The translations under genes were made by a program, and so were the position numbers. Below, in pieces: positions 54,847 through 63,684 of a stretch of 64,000 bases of DNA. This DNA is from an uncultured Clostridia bacterium (GTDB lineage Bacteria; Bacillota; Clostridia; Oscillospirales; Acutalibacteraceae). The notes under the pieces were generated by a model, which had not been told where the DNA came from, made no database searches, and worked only from the letters and a program-made list of their open reading frames with translations. The DNA is taken from positions 1 to 64,000 of the forward strand of contig CANBJR010000010.1 in NCBI GenBank assembly GCA_947369085.1, in the 5' to 3' direction. The stretch's first letter is position 1. The number at the start of each line of letters is the position of its first letter.

Positions 54847-55707
54847 TTGTTAAAAAAATATATACTGAAACATATGTGCTTTATTCTGCTTACTTTTTCG
54901 CTTATTTTTACCTCTATTGCATTTTTTTCAGGAGCCGGCAGTACAAAAAATAAAGCTGACAACGACGAGGTATTTCTGCCTATTATAATGTACCACTCAA
55001 TTTTAAAAGATCAAAAGCTGCAAAATGACTACACTATTTCTCCTACACTTATGGAAAACGATTTAAAATACTTAACAAGCAGCGGATACACAACCGTTAC
55101 TGTTGACGATTTAATAAATTATGTATATCACGGAAAAAAGCTGCCTGAAAAATGCATTATGCTGACCTTTGACGACGGTTACTACAACAACTACTATTAC
55201 GCATATCCGTTACTGAAAAAATACAAATGCAAGGCTGTTATCTCTCCGATTGCTTCAATGACAGAAAAGTTTACGCAGACTCAGGATATTTCCGTTTCAT
55301 ACGGTCACATAAGCAACGATGATATAAAGGAAATGGTTAGCAGCGGTTATGTTGAAATTCAGAATCATTCCTACGATATGCACACGCTCAAGCCCAGAAA
55401 GGGTGTGTCAAGAAAGCAGGGAGAAAGCTTTGACAACTACAAAAAAGCAATAACCGATGACATTACAAAAGCACAAAATTATCTTGAAAATGTGACAGGC
55501 GAAAAGCCAAGCTGTTTTGTATATCCCTTTGGAGCAAAATGCAACAGCACCGAAGAAATTGTGCGTGAGCTTGGTTTTGTATGTACGTTGACCTGCACTG
55601 AAAAGCCAAACGTCATTACAAGAGATAAGGAAAGTTTGTTTGAGCTTGGAAGATACAGACGTGACTATAAAGAAAGTATAGAAAGTCTGTTAAAAAGAAT
55701 TTATTAA
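54847..55707 (+). CDS. Polysaccharide deacetylase (NodB domain), secreted/anchored
   Basis: 286 aa, TTG start with GAGGTG upstream. Basic then hydrophobic N-terminus (~8-30, a membrane or signal segment), then the NodB domain with MYHSI, MLTFDDGYYNNYY (metal Asp-Asp) and EIQNHSYDMHTL, ending FVYPFGAKCNST. Removes N- or O-acetyl groups from peptidoglycan or chitin-like polymers at the cell surface. Confidence 0.88.
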   Translation: MLKKYILKHMCFILLTFSLIFTSIAFFSGAGSTKNKADNDEVFLPIIMYHSILKDQKLQNDYTISPTLMENDLKYLTSSGYTTVTVDDLINYVYHGKKLPEKCIMLTFDDGYYNNYYYAYPLLKKYKCKAVISPIASMTEKFTQTQDISVSYGHISNDDIKEMVSSGYVEIQNHSYDMHTLKPRKGVSRKQGESFDNYKKAITDDITKAQNYLENVTGEKPSCFVYPFGAKCNSTEEIVRELGFVCTLTCTEKPNVITRDKESLFELGRYRRDYKESIESLLKRIY

Positions 55708-55809
55708 AATACAGTTTTTAGATACATAAAAGGATGAAAAGCATATTTTCAATTTATTTTTAATATAATTTAAAAGGAAATCTATAGCAAAATTTACGGA
55801 GGTATTGCA

Positions 55810-56082
55810 ATGACTGAAATGCCAAAGGCAAAAAAACATACCGTTATGCTTGACAACAGAGCAAAGCTTGTTATGACAGGTGTGGAGGATGTAAACGGAT
55901 TTAATGAGGAAACCGTTTCGGTAAAAACAACCTGCGGAACTCTTATAATTAAAGGTGAAAAATTACACATTGACAAGCTTAACCTTGAAACAGGCGATGT
56001 TTCAATTGACGGAAAAATCAATGCCATGCAGTACATCGGAAGTGATATGTCACGCTCAAAGCTTTCAAAACTATTCAGATAA
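55810..56082 (+). CDS. yabP: YabP sporulation protein
   Basis: 90 aa. HTVMLDNRAKLVMTGVEDVNGFNEETV, TTCGTLIIKGEKLHIDKLNLETGDVSIDG fits the YabP/spore-coat family. Needed for sporulation; made in the mother cell in Bacillus. Followed within 14 nt by yabQ. Confidence 0.9.
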   Translation: MTEMPKAKKHTVMLDNRAKLVMTGVEDVNGFNEETVSVKTTCGTLIIKGEKLHIDKLNLETGDVSIDGKINAMQYIGSDMSRSKLSKLFR

Positions 56083-56095
56083 TGCAGGTGTTTTA

Positions 56096-56647
56096 GTGGA
56101 ACTTACTTTTGCTCAACAGTCAACAGCTTTTCTGCTTTCGTTTTTGCCGGGGCTTTGCTTAGGAGCGTTATACGAGGCATTAAGATTTATAAAACTTTGC
56201 TTTAATTTTGGAAAAGCAGGCACGATTGTAACCGATATTTTATTTATGCTTTGCTCGTCAATAATACTGTTTTTATTCTCTCTTGCGTTTTTGCTCGGAT
56301 TTGTGCGTATTTACGTTATTGTCGGGTTCTTTGCAGGATTTTTATTCTTTAAACTGACAGTAGGACGTCTTGTATCAAAAATCTACTGCCCCGTTATTTC
56401 ATTTTTCAAGAAAAAAACACGAAAGATTCGCAATAAAATAAAAATTTTTACAAAAAAGCTATTGAAAAATGGATACAATATATTGTATAATATTTATAAG
56501 AAAATAAGAATATTTGGAAAAGTGCCGCAAACTGCACTTGATAATACAAGGGTTATGGATAGCAATGAAAAAGAAAAATTCTCGTTCAAAAAATTTTCAG
56601 GCAGTTCAAAATCCCGAAAGCACAACAATAAAGGAAATAAAGCCTGA
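56096..56647 (+). CDS. yabQ: YabQ sporulation membrane protein
   Basis: 183 aa, GTG start at 56096 with AGGTG upstream. Hydrophobic segments FLLSFLPGLCLGALYEALRF, ILFMLCSSIILFLFSLAF and YVIVGFFAGFLFFKL, then a basic tail. YabQ family of sporulation membrane proteins; order yabP-yabQ-divIC is that of Bacillus. The track start (55955) lies in the wrong place, inside yabP. Confidence 0.87.
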   Translation: MELTFAQQSTAFLLSFLPGLCLGALYEALRFIKLCFNFGKAGTIVTDILFMLCSSIILFLFSLAFLLGFVRIYVIVGFFAGFLFFKLTVGRLVSKIYCPVISFFKKKTRKIRNKIKIFTKKLLKNGYNILYNIYKKIRIFGKVPQTALDNTRVMDSNEKEKFSFKKFSGSSKSRKHNNKGNKA

Positions 56648-56936
56648 AAAAAAGAGAAAAAGACGTTACATTCTGCTTTATCTTGCAATCATCGGATTTG
56701 CGTTTTATGCAGTTATTACAATCATTAATCAAAATGTTCAGATTGCAGACAAAAGGTCAGAGCTTAAGGATTTGCAGCAACAGATTAACGTTATTGAAAT
56801 ACAAACACAATATTTACAGAAGGTTCAGGGCTATAAGGGTGATGAACTTTCTGAATATATGGAAAAAATTGCAAAGGAAGAGCTTGGCTATATAAGTGAA
56901 GGCGAAAGAATTTTTATTAATGTAGCCGGCGACTAA
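56565..56936 (+). CDS. divIC: DivIC/FtsB-like septum formation initiator
   Basis: 123 aa. Basic cytoplasmic N-terminus, one transmembrane helix (ILLYLAIIGFAFYAVITII), then a coiled coil (IADKRSELKDLQQQINVIE) and a C-terminal EELGYISEGERIFI. DivIC/FtsB division protein. The ORF overlaps yabQ by 83 bp; start MKKKNSRSK at 56565. Confidence 0.82.
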   Translation: MKKKNSRSKNFQAVQNPESTTIKEIKPEKKRKRRYILLYLAIIGFAFYAVITIINQNVQIADKRSELKDLQQQINVIEIQTQYLQKVQGYKGDELSEYMEKIAKEELGYISEGERIFINVAGD

Positions 56937-56994
56937 TTTTTATAATTAAAACAATTAAAAAGGGTAGAATATTTTTAAGGGGCAATAAATTTAT

Positions 56995-57465
56995 ATGGGT
57001 ATCGAAGTCGGAATGATTTTAGAAGGTAAAGTGTCGGGAATAACAAAATTCGGAGCATTTGTTGATTTGCCCGATTCCAAAACAGGTATGGTACATATCT
57101 CGGAGGTTGCACCGACATTTATTAATGAAATCAGCGATTATGTCAAAATGGGACAAACCGTTAAGGTGAAGGTTCTTGCTTTAAATAACGGCAAAATCAG
57201 TTTGTCAATGAAGCAGGCAATGCCCAAAGAACAGCAAAATAAGCCGCAAAGACAAAACAGGAGCAGACAACCGTACAAACCTGCTCCGCCTGTAACGTCA
57301 CCCGGAAATTACGAGTGGCAGAGTTCTCAGAAAAGTTCTCCGTCATCGTTTGAAGATATGATGTCAAAATTCAAGCAGACAAGTGAAGATAAGATATCTG
57401 ATCTCAAGCGCGGCGGTGAAAGCCGTGGCTACAGCCGCAGAGGCAACGGCAACGGCAGAAAATAA
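56995..57465 (+). CDS. yabR: S1-domain RNA-binding protein (YabR-like)
   Basis: 156 aa. One S1 domain (~1-75: GMILEGKVSGITKFGAFVDL, MVHISEVAPTF, GQTVKVKVLALNNGKISLSMKQA), then a Gln/Pro/Arg-rich low-complexity tail ending RGYSRRGNGNGRK. Position after divIC is that of Bacillus yabR. RNA-binding; role in translation or stress not settled. Confidence 0.85.
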   Translation: MGIEVGMILEGKVSGITKFGAFVDLPDSKTGMVHISEVAPTFINEISDYVKMGQTVKVKVLALNNGKISLSMKQAMPKEQQNKPQRQNRSRQPYKPAPPVTSPGNYEWQSSQKSSPSSFEDMMSKFKQTSEDKISDLKRGGESRGYSRRGNGNGRK

Positions 57466-57531
57466 ATTCAGCAAATGCTGAAAGCTATTCCCTATTCGGG
57501 AAAATAAAACTTAATACAGGGAGGCAAATTT

Positions 57532-58068
57532 ATGAAAATTACCTACACAGCAAGAAAAGTAAACCTCAGAGATAATTTCAAAGAAAGAGCAGAGAGAAAA
57601 CTGCTGAAATTTGAAAAGCTGTTTTCAGAGGATGCGGCTGTTAATGTAGTTGTCACCCTCGAAAAAAAACGTCAGACTGTTGAAATAACAATCAGAGATA
57701 ATGGTATGGTATATCGTGCCGAGAGCACTATGGAAGAAATGAACGATGCTCTCGACAAGGTTGTTGACATACTTATGCGCCAGATTCGCAAGAACAAGAC
57801 AAGGCTTGAAAAAAGAATCAAAACAGGAATTATCGAAGATTTCGTTATGCAAAATCCCGAAACTGACGAAGTGGAGGACGATGACTACAAGGTTGTTCGT
57901 AAAAAACAGGTAATTATAAAACCGATTAGCGTTGACGAGGCTATTCTTGAGATGAATATGGTTAATCATAATTTCTTTATGTTTATCAACGCAGAAACTG
58001 ATGATGTCAACGTTGTTTATAAACGTGCCGACGGAAATTACGGCTTACTTGAGCCTGCCGCTGACTAA
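57532..58068 (+). CDS. hpf: Ribosome hibernation promoting factor, long form
   Basis: 178 aa. N-terminal RaiA/YfiA domain (ARKVNLRDNFKERAERKLLKFEKLF...), flexible linker, and C-terminal long-HPF domain (VVRKKQVIIKPISVDEAILEMNMVNHNFFMFINAETD). Pairs 70S ribosomes into inactive 100S particles. AGGGAGG upstream; terminator at 58110-58138. Confidence 0.94.
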   Translation: MKITYTARKVNLRDNFKERAERKLLKFEKLFSEDAAVNVVVTLEKKRQTVEITIRDNGMVYRAESTMEEMNDALDKVVDILMRQIRKNKTRLEKRIKTGIIEDFVMQNPETDEVEDDDYKVVRKKQVIIKPISVDEAILEMNMVNHNFFMFINAETDDVNVVYKRADGNYGLLEPAAD

Positions 58069-58109
58069 ACGACTAAACACACGGTTAATATTATTAATCT
58101 GAATTTCAG

Positions 58110-58138
58110 AGGGTATCGGCAAAACCGGTACCCTTTTT
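58110..58138 (+). terminator. Terminator of hpf
   Basis: AGGGTAtCGG-caaaa-CCGgTACCCT stem followed by TTTTTATAT. Confidence 0.85.
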
Positions 58139-58157
58139 ATATTATTTTGGAGGGTAT

Positions 58158-59273
58158 ATGAAACTAAATTTTTCTGCACCGTGCATTTTCGGACTTGAGG
58201 GAATCTGTGCGAACGAGCTTAGATACCTCGGCATTGAAAACGTAAGAGCCGAAAACGGCAGAGTGCTGTTTAGCGGCGACTTTTGTACGCTTGCAAAGGC
58301 AAACATAAATTCCCGCTATGCTGAGCGCATACAGATTCTTCTTGCTGAATTTGAGGCGCATACGTTTGATGAATTGTTTGAAAACGTAAGCAAGATTGAA
58401 TGGGAAAACTTTATCGGAATTTCCGACGCATTTCCCGTCAAAGGCAGATGTCTGAATTCAAGGCTTATGAGTATTCCCGACTGCCAGAAAATCATAAAAA
58501 AAGCCGTTGTATCACGTCTTTCAAATAAATATATGCTCTCTTGGTTTGAAGAAACAGGCTCACTTCATCAGATTCAGTTTTTGATTTTGAATGACAAGGT
58601 AAGCGTTATGCTCGACACATCGGGTGCAGGACTTCACAAAAGGGGCTACAGAGCAGAATCAAACGACGCTCCGATTAAGGAAACTCTTGCCGCGGCTATG
58701 GCTGAGCTTGCGAGAGTCCGTCCGAATCATTTTGTAAGCGACCCTATGTGCGGAAGCGGCACTATTCTTATTGAGTCTGCAATGAAAGCAATGAATATTG
58801 CACCGGGTACTGACAGATATTTTGCCTGCGAAAGGTGGAGCTGTGTTCCCCAAAAGGTTTTTAAAGACGAACGTGAGCTTGCACGCTCAAATGTGAAAAC
58901 AGACATTGATTTTCACGCAGAAGGCTCGGATATTGACAAAACGGCGCTTGAAACGGCTATGCATAATGCAGAACTTGCAGGAGTTTCGGACAAGATTAAA
59001 TTTTTTGAGCGTGACATAAAAGACTTTGAGCTTAGCGAAGATTACCAAACGGTTATCACCAATCCCCCCTACGGCGAACGCCTGTTAGACGTAAAATCTG
59101 CCGAAGAATTGTACAAGGTTATGGGGCAAAAATTTATCCGTTTAAAGGGCAAAAGCTACACGATTATCACACCCGATGATGACTTTGAAAAAATCTTCGG
59201 AAGAAAAGCTGACAAACGCCGCAAAATGTACAATGGCACGCTGAAATGCCAGGTATATATGTACTTTAAATAA
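58158..59273 (+). CDS. THUMP-domain class I RNA methyltransferase (RlmL/YpsC-like)
   Basis: 371 aa. N-terminal ferredoxin-like/THUMP region (~1-160), then SAM motif SDPMCGSGTILIESA (~193), ...EGSDIDKTALETAMHNAE, and catalytic TNPPYGERLLD (NPPY, ~295). Methylates N2 of a guanine, probably in 23S rRNA, by family resemblance. GGAGGG precedes the ATG. Confidence 0.9.
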   Translation: MKLNFSAPCIFGLEGICANELRYLGIENVRAENGRVLFSGDFCTLAKANINSRYAERIQILLAEFEAHTFDELFENVSKIEWENFIGISDAFPVKGRCLNSRLMSIPDCQKIIKKAVVSRLSNKYMLSWFEETGSLHQIQFLILNDKVSVMLDTSGAGLHKRGYRAESNDAPIKETLAAAMAELARVRPNHFVSDPMCGSGTILIESAMKAMNIAPGTDRYFACERWSCVPQKVFKDERELARSNVKTDIDFHAEGSDIDKTALETAMHNAELAGVSDKIKFFERDIKDFELSEDYQTVITNPPYGERLLDVKSAEELYKVMGQKFIRLKGKSYTIITPDDDFEKIFGRKADKRRKMYNGTLKCQVYMYFK

Positions 59274-59346
59274 ATTAAATTAAGGCTTACCGCAAAGAAT
59301 CTGCTAAACGCACTTTGCTTTCAATCAACTGAATTGCATATAAGCT

Positions 59347-59378
59347 AAAAGCTCCGCCATTTACTGACGGAGCTTTTT
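59347..59378. terminator. Bidirectional terminator
   Basis: AAAAGCTCCG...CGGAGCTTTTT between the convergent THUMP methylase and nucleotidase genes. Confidence 0.85.
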
Positions 59379-59394
59379 ACTGTTAGTATTTATA

Positions 59395-61266
59395 TCAGCT
59401 TTGTTTTCTTTTGATGAAAGCATAAACCGACAATGCCGAAACAATCAGCATAATAACAACTGTTGCCGCTGTTGTTGCAACACCTGTTTTAACTGTTCCG
59501 TTATTGTTTTCTGAGGTACTTTGTGAAGCTGTTGAAGGCTGAACTTCCGTTGCTCCTGTTGCGCTTGTCGGATTTGATGATGACGTCGCAGGCTGATTAG
59601 TCGGAGTAGTTTCAGAGGTCGGCTCGGTTTCAGGCTGAGCAGGCTCTGTTGTCGGTTCTGTTGCAGTTGTCTTTATCATTCGCTTTGTTGTAACGCTATT
59701 TGAAATAACATCTTCGTTTTGTGAGAAGAACTTAATCAAAGCCTCGTCACAGGCTGAGTACTCCCCTGTTTCCTCTGCATTTGCAAGCTGAGGATATTCC
59801 TCCGACACTGCCGCAAAATTATTTGTTGCTACGGTGTACAGCTTGTTTTTATCAAGCGATTCATTGCCTACTTTGACAGAAATTACTCTTTTCCCAAAGT
59901 TGAGATTGAGGTTATATTCAACAGTAATTCCGCCGGCTTGCAGATAGCTTCCGCTATTTTCAGGCCATACATCGTATTCACCTAAATCGTTGGCGGCAAT
60001 ACAATTCTTTTGAATTTCAATTGAGCTTTCAAGAATTTCAACAAGCTGACTGCCTGTAATCTGCTTTGTAACAATATAGTTGCCGAAGGGGCTTACTCCG
60101 ATTATATCGCCGTATGTAACATCGCCCTTTTGAATTGATGCACGGATTCCGCCTGCGTTTTCAAACGCAATATCGGCACCTGTTTCAAGCAAATATGCGT
60201 CTGTTACGGCTCTGCCGAGGTTTGTTTCGTCAATTCTCAAATCCTCCCACACGCCGTCGAGGTCTTCGGGAGAAATTCCGACCACCTCATCTAAAATAAC
60301 ACTCTGCTCAGATTTTATGTTATCAAGCACAGCCTTAACCTCTGTGTTTTCTTCTATATTCTCAACATCAGTATAATCAGCCTTATCGGCATTTATGTCA
60401 AGGCTTACAACCTCGCCGTCTGAGTCAAGCGAACAATCAAGGTCAATAAGACCTGCTTCATACAGATAATAGCCGTTTTCGATTACACGTGAGCTTGAGC
60501 CGTCGGGTGTTGTTACTTCGGTGTCGATGTCTATATGCTCGTGACCTGCAAGCCAAAGGTCAACTCCGTCAACCTTTGAGGCAAGCGAAACAGGATTGTA
60601 TGTGTGGGTAAGAGCAATTACAACGTCACATCCCATATTTTCAAGCTCGGAAGAAGCCTTTATTGCGTATTCTGCGGAGTCGGTAAAAGTAAGTCCCTCA
60701 ACATTTGCACCTGCTGTTTTGCTGTAAATATCAGGGTCTATTACTCCGAAAATTCCTACCTTAAGCTCCTGTCCGTCTTTTGACGCTGTTTCAATATAAT
60801 ACTGATTATCAAAGAACTGCTCGCCGTTTTCATCAACAACATTGCCCGTGAGCATTTCTATATCTGCAAGTTTTACAAGCTCTTTTAATCTGTCTTTACC
60901 GTAGTTCCAATCATGGTTGCCGGCTGTCATAACATCATAACCGCAAGCCTTTGTAAGCTCTGCTATTGATTCTCCCTCAACAATAGTTGCGATAGACTGG
61001 CCGTGGAACAAGTCGCCCGAATCAATCACCAAATCCATATCTGAAATTTCTGTAAAACTGTCAATCATAGTTTTAAGTTTGGGCATTCCAATAATTTGGC
61101 TTCCCGAATTTTCCTCTACCCTTGCGTGAATATCATTAGTATGTACAATTTTAACGCTAAAGTCGGTTGTTTGTTTTTGCTCTGTTGCAAATACACATAC
61201 TACGCTTGAAGCAGCTAAAGATGCACCGAGCAAAATTGCAGTCAGTTTTTTTAATGTCGTTTTCAT
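59395..61266 (-). CDS. Cell-surface bifunctional metallophosphatase/5'-nucleotidase (UshA-like)
   Basis: 623 aa. Signal peptide (~1-27, KKLTAILLGASLAASSVVCVFA), metallophosphoesterase domain (VHTNDIHARVEE, DSGDLFHGQ, GNHDWNYG, LTHTYN, AGHEHID), 5'-nucleotidase C domain (SPFGNYIVTKQITGS), a Thr/Pro/Glu repeat stalk (TTEPTTEPAQPETEP), a C-terminal transmembrane segment and a positive tail. Removes phosphate from extracellular nucleotides. No clear LPXTG; TVKTGV before the TM may be a divergent sorting signal. Confidence 0.9.
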   Translation of the reverse strand: MKTTLKKLTAILLGASLAASSVVCVFATEQKQTTDFSVKIVHTNDIHARVEENSGSQIIGMPKLKTMIDSFTEISDMDLVIDSGDLFHGQSIATIVEGESIAELTKACGYDVMTAGNHDWNYGKDRLKELVKLADIEMLTGNVVDENGEQFFDNQYYIETASKDGQELKVGIFGVIDPDIYSKTAGANVEGLTFTDSAEYAIKASSELENMGCDVVIALTHTYNPVSLASKVDGVDLWLAGHEHIDIDTEVTTPDGSSSRVIENGYYLYEAGLIDLDCSLDSDGEVVSLDINADKADYTDVENIEENTEVKAVLDNIKSEQSVILDEVVGISPEDLDGVWEDLRIDETNLGRAVTDAYLLETGADIAFENAGGIRASIQKGDVTYGDIIGVSPFGNYIVTKQITGSQLVEILESSIEIQKNCIAANDLGEYDVWPENSGSYLQAGGITVEYNLNLNFGKRVISVKVGNESLDKNKLYTVATNNFAAVSEEYPQLANAEETGEYSACDEALIKFFSQNEDVISNSVTTKRMIKTTATEPTTEPAQPETEPTSETTPTNQPATSSSNPTSATGATEVQPSTASQSTSENNNGTVKTGVATTAATVVIMLIVSALSVYAFIKRKQS

Positions 61267-61402
61267 TGTTTACTCCTTTATGATTTAAATGTTTTAATGG
61301 GATAATTATAACCTTTATGATGATATTTTTCAATAAATAACAAGATATCCCTGTATATTTAAGTATAATTCTATTTTCACTTTAGTTATTTTAAATTACT
61401 TT

Positions 61403-62299
61403 TCAAGCTATATGCGTTATGTTTTCTGCCGCCTTAACAAATTCAAGCACATCCTTAGGTGCATTAATACTGTACAGAAGTCCATAAGGAATGCTGTAAT
61501 CCCAGTTGACAGGTATAGTAACGAGTCCGGGATGAACCTCCTGCCAACATTCAATTGTGAGCAGAACATTTCCTGTTTCAACACAATGGTTAAATACCGA
61601 TAAATCATAAAACTGAGGAGTATCTTCAATGCGAATCTGAGGATGATTTTTTTCTAAATCATTGCGTATAAAATCATTTACGCCTGAATCCCCTGCCCTC
61701 ACCATCATCAGTGTTTCACCGTATAAATCCCTTATATCAATACGGCTTTTTGAAGAAAGCGGGTGATCTCTTGAAACAGCCACCATCTTTTTGTACCTGC
61801 CAAGAGGCAGAAACTTACATAATGACAGCCACGCTTTTGAATCGCAGACACCGATTAAAAAATCAAATTTTTCTCCAAGCTTTTCTATTTCCGACAAAAT
61901 GCCCTCATGATTATCTTCAAAAGGAACAAGATGAAGCTTATAATTGGGAAAGCTTTGATTGACACGATACCACAAATCCATAAAAGGTTTTGCAGGATTA
62001 AGCAAAGATGTGCCAACACAGAAAGTAGTATCATAATTATGCGTAACGGCATTTGCGGCGGCAATAGACTTTTTGGAGTAATTAATCATAAACTTTGCAT
62101 CCCGATAAATAATCTCTCCGGCGGCTGTCAGATGTACGCCTGTCGGAGTTCTATCTATCAGCTTTATGCTAAGATGGTTTTCAAGAGCGTTCATCTGCTT
62201 CATAACAGCAGTCGGCGAAATATACAGATGTTCTGCCGCTTTGTTAAAGCTGCCATAATCGCAAACAGCTATGAATGTATCAAGCATAGGATTATACAT
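61403..62299 (-). CDS. LysR-family transcriptional regulator
   Basis: 298 aa. HTH at the N-terminus (LDTFIAVCDYGSFNKAAEHLYISPTAVMKQMNALE), then the periplasmic-binding-like effector domain. Start MYNPMLDTF at 62299 with GGAGGG upstream; the track's extra 23 residues are leader. Divergent from the flavodoxin operon across a 117-bp gap, so it probably regulates that operon. Confidence 0.92.
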   Translation of the reverse strand: MYNPMLDTFIAVCDYGSFNKAAEHLYISPTAVMKQMNALENHLSIKLIDRTPTGVHLTAAGEIIYRDAKFMINYSKKSIAAANAVTHNYDTTFCVGTSLLNPAKPFMDLWYRVNQSFPNYKLHLVPFEDNHEGILSEIEKLGEKFDFLIGVCDSKAWLSLCKFLPLGRYKKMVAVSRDHPLSSKSRIDIRDLYGETLMMVRAGDSGVNDFIRNDLEKNHPQIRIEDTPQFYDLSVFNHCVETGNVLLTIECWQEVHPGLVTIPVNWDYSIPYGLLYSINAPKDVLEFVKAAENITHIA

Positions 62300-62416
62300 A
62301 TTGTCCCTCCAAACTGTGTTTAAACTAACGGTTAATACTATAATAACAAATAGGAAATTCCGTGTCAAGGCACTGCGTGATATACTATAATCAGAAACTT
62401 AGAAGGAGGTAACAAA

Positions 62417-62920
62417 ATGTCAAAAAAACTTATTGCCTTTTACTCAAGAGCGGATGAAAACTATGTAAACGGAATGATAAAAACACTTGAAATCGGAAAC
62501 ACAGAAGTTGCCGCAGGTATTATCAAAGAGCTTACAGGCGCTGATTTGTTTAAGATTGAGCAGGCAAAGTCTTATTCAAGCGATTACAACGAGTGTATCG
62601 CACAGGCACAGGATGACCAAAGGCAGAACTCCCGTCCGGAACTGACGAATTATCCTGAAACACTTGATGAGTACGATGTAATTTACTTGGGTTATCCAAA
62701 CTACTGGAGCACCATGCCTATGGCTGTGTTTACATTTTTGGAGCATTTTAATTTCAGTGATAAAACAATCAAGCCGTTCTGCACTCACGAGGGCAGCGGT
62801 CTGGGCAGCAGCGTCAGCGATATTAAAAAGCTGTGTCCAAAAGCTAAGATAGAAAAAGGTCTTGCCATTCGAGGCGGAAGCGTAAACCGAGCAAAAAATG
62901 ATATTGAAAAATGGATTTAG
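62417..62920 (+). CDS. Flavodoxin family protein
   Basis: 167 aa. LIAFYSRADENYVNG (FMN phosphate loop), DVIYLGYPNYWSTMPMAVFTFL (W and Y near FMN), CTHEGSGLGSSVSDI. Short-chain flavodoxin or NAD(P)H:quinone-oxidoreductase-like; reductase of unknown substrate. GGAGG before the ATG. First gene of the right-end operon. Confidence 0.9.
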   Translation: MSKKLIAFYSRADENYVNGMIKTLEIGNTEVAAGIIKELTGADLFKIEQAKSYSSDYNECIAQAQDDQRQNSRPELTNYPETLDEYDVIYLGYPNYWSTMPMAVFTFLEHFNFSDKTIKPFCTHEGSGLGSSVSDIKKLCPKAKIEKGLAIRGGSVNRAKNDIEKWI

Positions 62921-62932
62921 GAGGTTTTTGAT

Positions 62933-63340
62933 ATGAACATTAAAGAAATGAGCGTATTTCCTATGGGAGGTACAAACGACGCCTTTGCAAAGTATTTCAT
63001 AGGTCAGAGCTATCTGAATTTGTTATCCACAGAACAGGTAGTTATAGGCAATGTAACCTTTGAGCCGAGCTGCCGCAATAACTGGCATATTCATCACGCT
63101 GACAAAGGCGGCGGTCAAACACTGCTTGTCACCGCAGGAGAGGGCTGGTATCAGGAATGGGGCAAACCGGCAAGGAAGCTTAAAGCCGGAGATGTTGTTA
63201 ATATCCCTGCCGAGGTAAAGCATTGGCATGGTGCCGCCAGCAACACATGGTTTCAGCATTTAGCAATTGAAGTTCCTGGTGAAAATTGCAGAACAGAATG
63301 GTGCGAGCCTGTAAGTGAAGAAGAATACAAAAATTTATAA
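62933..63340 (+). CDS. Cupin-domain protein
   Basis: 135 aa. SCRNNWHIHHADKGGGQTLLVTAGEGWYQEWGK...GDVVNIPAEVKHWHGAA, the two cupin motifs with HxH and a later His as metal ligands. Small single-domain cupin often paired with carboxymuconolactone decarboxylase-like proteins, as it is here. Starts 12 nt after the flavodoxin. Confidence 0.88.
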   Translation: MNIKEMSVFPMGGTNDAFAKYFIGQSYLNLLSTEQVVIGNVTFEPSCRNNWHIHHADKGGGQTLLVTAGEGWYQEWGKPARKLKAGDVVNIPAEVKHWHGAASNTWFQHLAIEVPGENCRTEWCEPVSEEEYKNL

Positions 63341-63359
63341 TAAAAAGGAGAACCTGACA

Positions 63360-63680
63360 ATGGCAAAAGTGACAGCAGGAAGAGATGAACTCGGAGAATT
63401 TGCTCCGAAATTTGCACAATTTAATGACGATGTACTCTTCGGTGAGGTTTGGTCAAGAGAAGATAAACTGTCGGCAAGGGACAGAAGCATTGTTACAGTG
63501 ACAGCATTAATGGCAAGCGGAATTTTGGACAGCTCCTTAAAATTCCACATATTAAATGCTAAAAACCACGGAGTATCAAAAGAGGAAATGGCAGAAATTA
63601 TAACACACGCAGCATTTTATGCAGGATGGCAAAAGGCGTGGGCAGCAATGCGTATGGCTAAAGAAATATGGGAGGAATAA
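63360..63680 (+). CDS. Carboxymuconolactone decarboxylase-like (AhpD-type) protein
   Basis: 106 aa from the ATG at 63360 (AAAAGGAG upstream; the track start 63315 lies within the cupin gene). LSARDRSIVTVTALMASG and LKFHILNAKNHGVSKEEMAEIITHAAFYAGWQKAWAAM fit the CMD/AhpD fold. The usual CxxC of AhpD is absent, so it is the CMD-like type, probably acting on small ring compounds or quinones. Confidence 0.87.
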   Translation: MAKVTAGRDELGEFAPKFAQFNDDVLFGEVWSREDKLSARDRSIVTVTALMASGILDSSLKFHILNAKNHGVSKEEMAEIITHAAFYAGWQKAWAAMRMAKEIWEE

Positions 63681-63684
63681 CAAA

